The translations under genes were made by a program, and so were the position numbers. Source: Acetobacteraceae bacterium (GTDB taxonomy: Bacteria > Pseudomonadota > Alphaproteobacteria > Acetobacterales > Acetobacteraceae). From it: 11,218 nucleotides of DNA. Numbering within the stretch: the stretch's first letter is position 1; each line of letters begins with the position of its first letter. The notes beneath the pieces were generated by a model. That model made no database searches. It was not told the DNA's origin and was given only the letters and a program-made list of their open reading frames with translations. Below, one piece after another: positions 6,648 through 11,218 of the stretch. The stretch spans positions 1 to 11,218 of the forward strand of contig JADGHI010000084.1 of NCBI GenBank assembly GCA_019689515.1, in the 5' to 3' direction.

Positions 6648-7643
6648 TCAGCCGGGCAGCAGCCCGACGCGGCGCAGGTTCTCGCGCTCCGTCTCGTAGT
6701 AGCGCCGCGCCGCCTCGGCGTATGCCGCACTGTCGAGATAGAGCAGCGGCTGGTCGTAGCGCGCGAGCGCGGCAAGGTGCACCGGATCAAACAGCGCGTC
6801 CTTCAGCGCGTCATGCAAGACGCGGACCACGCCAGGATCCATGCCCTTCGGGCCGGCGACGCCGTAGGGCGAGTCGGCGACGAGGTCGATGCCGCACTCG
6901 CGCAGCGTGGGCGTCTGCTGGAAGCGTGGCGGGCGCTCTGCCCCCCAGGTGCAGAGCAGGCGCATCCGGCCGTCCTCGACGAACTGCGCCCAGGCGCTGG
7001 AATCCGCAGCGGCATCAATCTGCCCGCCGAGCAGCGCGGTCAGCGTCTCCGCCGTGCCCCGGTAGGGAATGTGCGTCCAGTCGATGCCGCGCAGCGCGCC
7101 GATCTGCGCCATCACCAGGTGCTGCGAGGAGCCGACGCCGAGCGTGCCGTAATTGACCTTCCCCGGATTGGCGCGCGCGTGGTTGAGCAGATCGTCCAGC
7201 GTCTGCCACGGGCTGTCGGCGCGCACGACGATGCCGAGCAGCGAGCCGGTGAGCTGGATGATGTAGGTGAAGTCGGTCCGCGGATCATAGGCCGGCCGCG
7301 GCGAAAGCAGCGCGACGCGATAGACGCTGAGGTGGATCTGCGAGAGCATATGGCCATCGGGCCGCGCCTCCTTCAGCGCCACCGCGCCGAGAGAGCCGGT
7401 CGCGCCGGGCCGGTTCTCGACCACCACGGGCTGGCCCAGCCGGCGCGACGCCAGCTCCGCGAGCACCCGGAATTGGCCATCCGCCGAGCCGCCGGCGTTC
7501 CACGGCACGATGAGGCGGATCGGCCGGTCGGGAAAGCGCCCCCGCTGCGCGATCGCAGGGCGCGCGAGACCGGCGGCGGCGGCCGTCACGGCGGACGCGC
7601 CGGCGAGGAGCCTCCGGCGGCCGACGGCGGTGATGTTCTGCAT
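6648..7643 (-). CDS. Bug-family (TTT) periplasmic solute-binding protein 2
   Basis: A 331-aa solute-binding protein of the tripartite tricarboxylate transporter family. The leader carries consecutive arginines at 9-11 (VGRRRLLAGA, Tat-like), an alanine-rich core and a cleavage site AIA|Q at 32/33. Mature-domain signatures are VPWNAGGSADG (46-56), VVVENRPGATGS (73-84), ARPDGHML (93-100) and the ligand-loop motif HIPYRGTAET (191-200). Length is standard. ATG 7643 is preceded by GAGAG about 8 nt upstream. It is the first gene of a minus-strand pair with the IPNS-like oxygenase. Upstream on the opposite strand lies a dehydrogenase relic, so this transcription unit may once have had a divergent enzyme partner. 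A short inverted repeat, CGATGC/GCATCG at 7671-7676 and 7684-7689, lies just upstream of the start. Confidence 0.95.
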   Translation of the reverse strand: MQNITAVGRRRLLAGASAVTAAAAGLARPAIAQRGRFPDRPIRLIVPWNAGGSADGQFRVLAELASRRLGQPVVVENRPGATGSLGAVALKEARPDGHMLSQIHLSVYRVALLSPRPAYDPRTDFTYIIQLTGSLLGIVVRADSPWQTLDDLLNHARANPGKVNYGTLGVGSSQHLVMAQIGALRGIDWTHIPYRGTAETLTALLGGQIDAAADSSAWAQFVEDGRMRLLCTWGAERPPRFQQTPTLRECGIDLVADSPYGVAGPKGMDPGVVRVLHDALKDALFDPVHLAALARYDQPLLYLDSAAYAEAARRYYETERENLRRVGLLPG

Positions 7644-7795
7644 GAGGAATCTCTCTGTGGTCGCTCGCGCCGATGCTGCGCCGGCATCGCTGTTCCTACA
7701 AGGTCGCGTGCGTCCCACACCGCGCGGGGCTGCGGTACCGCCGCGCACGGAGTTCGCCACTCCGCGCCGCGTTGCGCCCCTGCGCGGAGCCCACC

Positions 7796-8249
7796 ATGAC
7801 CCGCGCGATCCGCGTCTCCACCTTCGATGACCCCGGTGCCGGAGGCCCGCATCGCCCGGATGCGCGAGATCGTCGGCGGCACTCGCGGCGGCTCCGGCGC
7901 CGACGTCGTGATGGGCTGCACCGGCCACCCGAGCGCGGGGCCGGAGGGCATCGAGATGCCGCGCGCTTCCGGCCTCTGCGTCGAAATGCGCCGGTTCCCC
8001 GATGCCGGACCGATCTCCACCAACCGGCACCGCTTCGTCGCCAGGGACATCACCATCATGGGTTCCTGGGCCTTCGCGGAGCACGACCTGCTGCTCGGCG
8101 TGCCGATGCTCCACCAGGCGCCCCGGCACGAGATGCAGACGCTCCACCCCTTCGACCAAGCGGGTGTCGGGTGTACCGTGGCGGACGCGATGGCGATGCG
8201 CACGGTGAAATCCACCATCGTGCCCTGGCCGGAGCTGCTGGAGGCCTGA
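7796..8249 (+). pseudogene. Remnant of a zinc-dependent alcohol dehydrogenase (MDR), internally deleted and frameshifted
   Basis: From about 7836 to 8249 the sequence reads as the C-terminal third of a zinc-binding MDR dehydrogenase. Recognisable segments are EARIARMREIVGG, GADVVMGCTGHPSAGPEGIE, ISTNRHRFVARDITIMGSWAF, EMQTLHPFDQAG and a well-kept tail VADAMAMRTVKSTIVPWPEL. Full-length members are about 350-380 aa; here only about 140 codons remain, with no catalytic-zinc domain and no Rossmann glycine motif. At 7796 an ATG opens MTRAIRVSTFDDPG, which resembles the start of an MDR/quinone oxidoreductase, but in a different reading frame. The join lies near 7826-7836. The stretch around HQAPRHEMQT looks a few residues shorter than in relatives. 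This is very probably a deletion scar, not a working enzyme. A small real protein starting at 7827 cannot be excluded, but it lacks an obvious ribosome site. Confidence 0.72.
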
Positions 8250-8267
8250 GGCGTGTCCGCGCCGGCG

Positions 8268-8296
8268 TTGCCGGGCGCGCCCGCCGAGCCTAGCTT
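8268..8296 (+). promoter_or_regulatory. Possible sigma70-type promoter for the ferredoxin gene
   Basis: TTGCCG at 8268-8273 and TAGCTT at 8291-8296 are separated by 17 nt and sit about 40 nt before the ferredoxin ATG. The -10 match is weak (3 of 6). Read by eye only. Confidence 0.28.
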
Positions 8297-8334
8297 CGCG
8301 TCAGCCCCAGCATCACAGGAGTCCGCCGCCGCCC

Positions 8335-8658
8335 ATGCCGCGCATCACCTTCATCCAGCCCGACGGCGCCGAGCGCACGCTCGACCTCCCGGTCGGCACC
8401 ACGCTCATGCTCGGCGCGACCCAGAACGGCGTACGCGGCATCGTCGCCGAGTGCGGCGGCTGCTGCTCCTGCGCCACCTGCCACGTCTATGTGGACGAGG
8501 ACTGGGCCGACCGCCTGCCGCCGCCCGAATCGGGAGAGGACGAGATGCTCTTCGGCACCGCGGCCGAGCGGCTGCCCAACAGCCGCCTCTCCTGCCAGCT
8601 CACCGTGACCGAGGACATGGACGGGCTGGTGGTGCGGGTGCCGGACCGGCAGGTGTGA
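8335..8658 (+). CDS. [2Fe-2S] ferredoxin, adrenodoxin/putidaredoxin type
   Basis: A 107-aa soluble electron carrier. The cluster ligands follow the C-x5-C-x2-C-x37-C pattern of vertebrate-type/putidaredoxin-type ferredoxins: C40, C46 and C49 in ECGGCCSCATCHVYV, and C87 in SRLSCQL. Two further cysteines, C43 and C44, lie inside the cluster loop. The acidic stretch around 64-71 (PESGEDEM) and the C-terminal DMDGLVVRVP are typical. Such proteins pass electrons from a ferredoxin reductase to cytochromes P450 or Rieske-type oxygenases, but no reductase, P450 or Rieske gene is in the window, so the partner is unknown. The two nearby oxygenases are 2-oxoglutarate enzymes, which need no ferredoxin. 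ATG 8335 has AGGAG 13 nt upstream, a rather long spacing. It ends 4 bp from the convergent phosphoesterase gene. Confidence 0.93.
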   Translation: MPRITFIQPDGAERTLDLPVGTTLMLGATQNGVRGIVAECGGCCSCATCHVYVDEDWADRLPPPESGEDEMLFGTAAERLPNSRLSCQLTVTEDMDGLVVRVPDRQV

Positions 8659-8662
8659 GGCG

Positions 8663-9424
8663 TCAGGCCTCGTCCGGGATGAACCCGGTCCGCAGCGCGT
8701 AGGCCCAGGCCGGGCTGCCGAGCGACTCGGCGCGCCGGCTGGCGGCATCCCAGTCGTAGCGCAGGGCGATCAGGTCTGCGCTGGGCGCGCTGCCATCCTC
8801 CGGCAGGTGGAGGATCGCGTAGCGCGCATGCGGCGAGCGCGCCTCCGAGCGGTGCGAATGCGGCGGGCGCGTCACCCGGAAGGCGGGGCAGCCGAGGCTG
8901 CCGGGATTGACCACCAGCGGGCCATCCGGGAGCTGCGTCACGCTCGCCTGGTGGCTGTGCCCGCACAGCACGACGCGCGCCGCGATCCCGTCGGCGCCGA
9001 GCCGCGCGCGTACCACCTCCGGCGCGGCAGGGCGCAGATGGCCGTGCACCGGCTCCTCCAGCAGGTTGGTCGTGTCGCTCTCCGGCGTGCCGTGGCAGGC
9101 GAGAACGCCCGGCGCGGGGATGATCCGCGTCGGCAGCCCGCCGAGCCAGGCGCGCTGGTCCGGCGTGGTCTCCGCATGGGCGAAGGCGTCCTGGCCCCGC
9201 ATCGTGCCGGGCTCCTGCTCGGCCACCCAGCGGTCGTGGTTGCCGCGCACGCTCGGGATCTCGCGCGCCATCAGCAGCGCGGCCGTCTCGCGCGGCCAGA
9301 GCATGCCCGAGGCGCAGTCGCCGAGACAGAGCACCTGCGCGATGCCGCGCGCGGCGATGTCGTCCAGCGCGGCCTCGAGCGCCGGCAGGTTGCCGTGGAT
9401 GTCGGCGATGACCGCGATGCGCAT
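8663..9424 (-). CDS. Calcineurin-like metallophosphoesterase (YfcE/MJ0936-type)
   Basis: A 253-aa cytosolic dinuclear-metal phosphoesterase. All metal-binding motifs are visible: D8 and H10 in ADIHGN, D36 in LGDCASG, N62 and H63 in RGNHD, H111 in CHGTPES, and H156 and H158 in CGHSHQ, followed by VVNPGSLGCP at 171-180. The compact size and the GD-C/GNHD/GHSH arrangement suit the YfcE/MJ0936 group of small phosphodiesterases and phosphatases; the natural substrate is not predictable. No signal peptide. The ATG at 9424 is preceded by a GGGGGAG site 10 nt upstream. A weak -10-like TACACT lies on the minus strand at 9453-9458, without a good -35. The gene is divergent from Bug 3 across 177 bp and convergent with the ferredoxin; nothing ties its function to either. 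Confidence 0.93.
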   Translation of the reverse strand: MRIAVIADIHGNLPALEAALDDIAARGIAQVLCLGDCASGMLWPRETAALLMAREIPSVRGNHDRWVAEQEPGTMRGQDAFAHAETTPDQRAWLGGLPTRIIPAPGVLACHGTPESDTTNLLEEPVHGHLRPAAPEVVRARLGADGIAARVVLCGHSHQASVTQLPDGPLVVNPGSLGCPAFRVTRPPHSHRSEARSPHARYAILHLPEDGSAPSADLIALRYDWDAASRRAESLGSPAWAYALRTGFIPDEA

Positions 9425-9501
9425 CGGCTGACTGCTCCCCCTGGTTTCCGCAAGTGTAGCCCTGGCGCGGCGCCGTGGAAGTCACCCCGCACGGCCAGCG
9501 G

Positions 9502-9531
9502 TTGACAGCGCCGTGGCCCGCTCTGCACGAT
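9502..9531 (+). promoter_or_regulatory. Sigma70-type promoter for Bug protein 3
   Basis: A perfect -35 hexamer TTGACA is at 9502-9507. CACGAT at 9526-9531 is a modest -10 (3 of 6) after an 18-nt spacer. The element lies 71 nt before the ATG at 9602, in the divergent gap between the phosphoesterase and Bug 3. The -35 stands out against the very G+C-rich background. Confidence 0.5.
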
Positions 9532-9601
9532 CCGCGCGCGATCCCGCCGCGGCGGCGATGTGTCGCTTCCGGGCGGGTCGCGGGCCGGAGAGGGACGCCA
9601 C

Positions 9602-10609
9602 ATGCGACTGCCCCGCCGAGGCCTGATGGCGGCCGGCACCATGGCAACGGGCCTGCCGCCGCTGCTCGCTACCGCCCCGCGCCCCGCCCGGGCGCAGCAG
9701 GGGGACGGCGGGCTCGGGTTCCCCTCCCGCAACCTGCGCTGGATCGTGCCCTTCCCGCCCGGCGGCGCCTCCGACGCGCTGGTGCGCGTCATCGCCACGC
9801 CGCTCGGCGTGGAGCTCGGCCGTCCGGTGGTGGTGGAGAACCGCGGCGGCGCCGGCACCACCCTCGGCACCGCAGAGGCGCTGCGCGCCCCGCCGGACGG
9901 CCACACGCTCCTGCTCGCCGCGCTGCCCTTCGTGATCAACCAGTTCGCCATGCCGAGCCTCCCCTACGACCCGGAGCGCGACTTCACCCCGGTCGGGCTG
10001 CTCGCCACCGCGGCGGTCGTGCTGGTGGCGCGCCCCGGTCTGGCGCGCGACTGGGCAGGCGTCGTGGCGGCGGCGCGGGCGCGGCCGGGTGCGCTGACCT
10101 ACGCCTCCGCCGGTAACGGCTCCCTGCCGCATGTCGCGTTCGAGCAGCTCAAGCTGCGCAGCGGGCTCGACATCCTGCACGTGCCCTATCGCGGCGGCGG
10201 GCCGGCGGTGATCGACCTCGTTGCCGGGCGCGTGGACCTGATGCTGGCGAGCCCGGTGGAGGTGGTGGGGCAGGTCCAGGCGGGGCAGCTCGTGCCGATC
10301 GCCTCCGCCTCGGCGCGCCGCATCGCGCTCTGGCCGGAACTGCCGACCCTGCAGGAGGCCGGCGTTCCGGAGATGGACGTGAACGGCTGGTTCGGCGTGG
10401 TCGCCGCCACCGCGACGCCGGAGCCTGCGCTGGCTCGGCTCAACGCGGCATTGCGCGCCGTGCTGGAGCAACCCGAGGTGCGCGGGCGGATCGCCGAACT
10501 GGGTGCCGTCGCGGCGCCGGGGCCGCGCGAGGCCTATGCCGCGATGCTCGCCGCCGAGCGCAGGCGCTGGGCGGAGACGGTACGCGCCGCCCGCATCCGC
10601 ATTGAGTGA
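9602..10609 (+). CDS. Bug-family (TTT) periplasmic solute-binding protein 3
   Basis: A 335-aa tripartite tricarboxylate transporter substrate-binding protein. The leader has arginines at 5-6 (LPRRGLMAAG, Tat-like), a hydrophobic core and a likely cut after ARA (31|32), giving a QQGDGG start with a longer than usual linker before NLRWIVPFPPGGASD (44-58). Other signatures are VVENRGGAGTT (78-88), PPDGHTL (97-103), SLPYDPERDFTPVGLL (119-134) and HVPYRGGGPA (193-202). An in-frame GTG at 9560 is possible, but ATG 9602 has GGAG and AGGGA 11 and 6 nt upstream and puts the arginine pair at the right distance, so it is preferred. It stands alone with its own promoter, with no enzyme or permease gene beside it, so its ligand and partner are unknown. 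Confidence 0.94.
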   Translation: MRLPRRGLMAAGTMATGLPPLLATAPRPARAQQGDGGLGFPSRNLRWIVPFPPGGASDALVRVIATPLGVELGRPVVVENRGGAGTTLGTAEALRAPPDGHTLLLAALPFVINQFAMPSLPYDPERDFTPVGLLATAAVVLVARPGLARDWAGVVAAARARPGALTYASAGNGSLPHVAFEQLKLRSGLDILHVPYRGGGPAVIDLVAGRVDLMLASPVEVVGQVQAGQLVPIASASARRIALWPELPTLQEAGVPEMDVNGWFGVVAATATPEPALARLNAALRAVLEQPEVRGRIAELGAVAAPGPREAYAAMLAAERRRWAETVRAARIRIE

Positions 10610-10611
10610 CG

Positions 10612-10627
10612 GGCCGCCACAGCGGCC
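10612..10627 (+). terminator. Hairpin just after the Bug 3 stop codon
   Basis: GGCCGC (10612-10617), loop CACA, GCGGCC (10622-10627): a perfect 6-bp stem starting 3 nt after the stop. It overlaps a 12-bp palindrome at 10620-10631. There is no T-run, so intrinsic termination is uncertain. Confidence 0.35.
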
Positions 10628-10652
10628 GCTGCGGCGCAAACCGACATTCGTC

Positions 10653-10679
10653 CGCGGGCCGGGGAAGGCCCCGGCCGCG
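10653..10679. terminator. Candidate bidirectional terminator hairpin between convergent genes
   Basis: GGCCGGGG (10657-10664), loop AAGG, CCCCGGCC (10669-10676) form a perfect 8-bp all-G/C stem. Allowing one bulged G it extends to CGCG/GCG outside, about 11 bp. It sits between the ends of Bug 3 (plus) and the small lipoprotein gene (minus), 5 bp past the latter. There is no T-tract on either side, which is common in very G+C-rich genomes. Confidence 0.5.
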
Positions 10680-10684
10680 CCTCC

Positions 10685-10969
10685 TCAACGCTGCGGCACG
10701 CCGCCGCTGTTCTGCGGATAGGCGCCGGAGACGTTGGACCCGGTCGCCCGGTCGTAGGCCCGTTCCGCGGCGGTGCCGCGCGGATTGCCCGCGGTGCCGT
10801 CGGGCGGGGTCGGGCCGCTGCCGGTGGCGCGGTCATAGAGACGCTGCGTGGCTGTGCTCGGCGGGTTGCCGGGCGCGCCGTCGCGGCTGCCGTCGGCGCA
10901 GGCCGCCAGGGTCAGCGCGAACAGTGACGCCGCAGCGGCGAGGCGGAGGGTTGGCTGGGACATCGTCAT
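10685..10969 (-). CDS. Small repeat-containing lipoprotein, function unknown
   Basis: A 94-aa predicted lipoprotein. The leader MTMSQPTLRLAAAASLFALT is followed by lipobox LAAC (21-24), so C24 should be lipidated; the next residue is alanine, favouring the outer membrane by the general +2 rule. The mature part is two copies of a 27-residue unit (30-56 and 57-83) sharing DG..GNP..TA..R.YDRATGS, then a Gly/Asn/Pro-rich tail. It is low in hydrophobics and probably disordered. I do not recognise a functional family. The start is ATG 10969, with GGAG 10 nt upstream; ATG 10963 is an alternative. The frame is open further upstream, but that extension would place the lipobox too far inside. The DNA is also open on the other strand, so this call rests on the leader, lipobox and repeat. 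Confidence 0.72.
   Translation of the reverse strand: MTMSQPTLRLAAAASLFALTLAACADGSRDGAPGNPPSTATQRLYDRATGSGPTPPDGTAGNPRGTAAERAYDRATGSNVSGAYPQNSGGVPQR
10721..10882 (-). repeat. Tandem 81-bp coding repeat (two copies) inside the lipoprotein gene
   Basis: Unit 1 is 10802-10882 and unit 2 is 10721-10801, in register with the codons. In the first 22 residues 15 are identical between the copies. The last five residues of each unit have diverged. Confidence 0.75.
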
Positions 10970-11147
10970 GGGCGGGGCGCTCCATCTCTGGAAGGTGAGG
11001 GGGTGTGGCATGGATCGGCGGCTGCACGCCGCAGGTCCGGCGCAGCCGGCCTGCATGCCGCTCCGGCCGCTGTCCGGTCGGCTTCTTCGCCAGGGGAGGG
11101 GACCTCTGCCATCGCGCCGGCCGCGACCGGCAGGTCGCTACCGGCGG

Positions 11148-11189
11148 GCCCGCCGCTGGTACACCGCGACGGGCGTGCCAGCGGCGGGC
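11148..11189. repeat. Perfect 12-bp inverted repeat
   Basis: GCCCGCCGCTGG (11148-11159) and CCAGCGGCGGGC (11178-11189) are exact reverse complements with an 18-nt spacer. It lies in the 249-base stretch after 10969 where I see no supportable gene. It may be a terminator of a gene beyond the window or a protein site; there is no T-run. Confidence 0.55.
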
Positions 11190-11218
11190 GGGCGGTGTGT
11201 AGTTACTGAGTGTTGCTG

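Noticed and set aside
5656..6699. A 347-codon plus-strand frame opposite the IPNS-like oxygenase
   Set aside because: Low-complexity Arg/Val/Ala composition typical of an antisense shadow; the minus strand carries the iron-binding motifs.
7671..7689. CGATGC/GCATCG dyad upstream of Bug 2 as an operator
   Set aside because: Six-bp arms with a 7-nt spacer are weak evidence alone; noted in the gene entry but not called as a site.
6777..7799. A 340-codon plus-strand frame opposite Bug protein 2
   Set aside because: Antisense shadow; the minus strand encodes a complete binding protein with leader and family motifs.
11003..11209. Short plus-strand frames at the right edge
   Set aside because: Arg/Ala/Gly-rich translations with no ribosome site, no motif, and overlap with the 12-bp inverted repeat.

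Overview
The window is very G+C-rich (roughly three quarters G+C by eye), densely coding, and looks like chromosomal DNA of an alphaproteobacterium of the Roseomonas / Acetobacteraceae type. That placement is an inference. It rests on the base composition, on three periplasmic 'Bug' (tripartite tricarboxylate transporter, TTT) solute-binding proteins with twin-arginine-like leaders, and on neighbours of kinds common in such genomes. No rRNA, tRNA, CRISPR array, insertion sequence or integrase is visible.

Layout, left to right. (1) A plus-strand pair encodes an M20 metallopeptidase and a zinc-free quinone-oxidoreductase-type MDR enzyme. (2) Bug protein 1 lies on the minus strand and its stop codon directly abuts that of the MDR gene. 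(3) Divergent from Bug 1 is a plus-strand pair, a TauD/TfdA-type Fe(II)/2-oxoglutarate dioxygenase and an Ldh/malate-dehydrogenase-family NAD(P) oxidoreductase. (4) A minus-strand pair converges on it: Bug protein 2, then an isopenicillin-N-synthase-like Fe(II)/2-oxoglutarate oxygenase. (5) Upstream of Bug 2 is a decayed zinc-dependent alcohol dehydrogenase, with a short start joined out of frame to a C-terminal third. (6) A [2Fe-2S] ferredoxin (plus) converges with a calcineurin-like metallophosphoesterase (minus). (7) Bug protein 3 (plus) follows, with a recognisable promoter. (8) It converges, across strong hairpins, on a small lipoprotein with an internal 27-residue repeat (minus). The last 250 bases hold no gene I can support but do hold a perfect 12-bp inverted repeat.

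How the genes may work together (inference): positions 2504-7643 look like a scavenging and catabolic neighbourhood. Two binding proteins would capture organic anions, and two 2-oxoglutarate oxygenases plus an Ldh-family dehydrogenase would oxidise or reduce them inside the cell. No TctA/TctB membrane subunit is present, so the binding proteins must use a permease encoded elsewhere. The substrates cannot be read from sequence. I do not see a clear new defence or mobile system. The most unusual items are the chimeric dehydrogenase relic, active-site substitutions in two of the catabolic enzymes, the repeat lipoprotein, and several strong inverted repeats.
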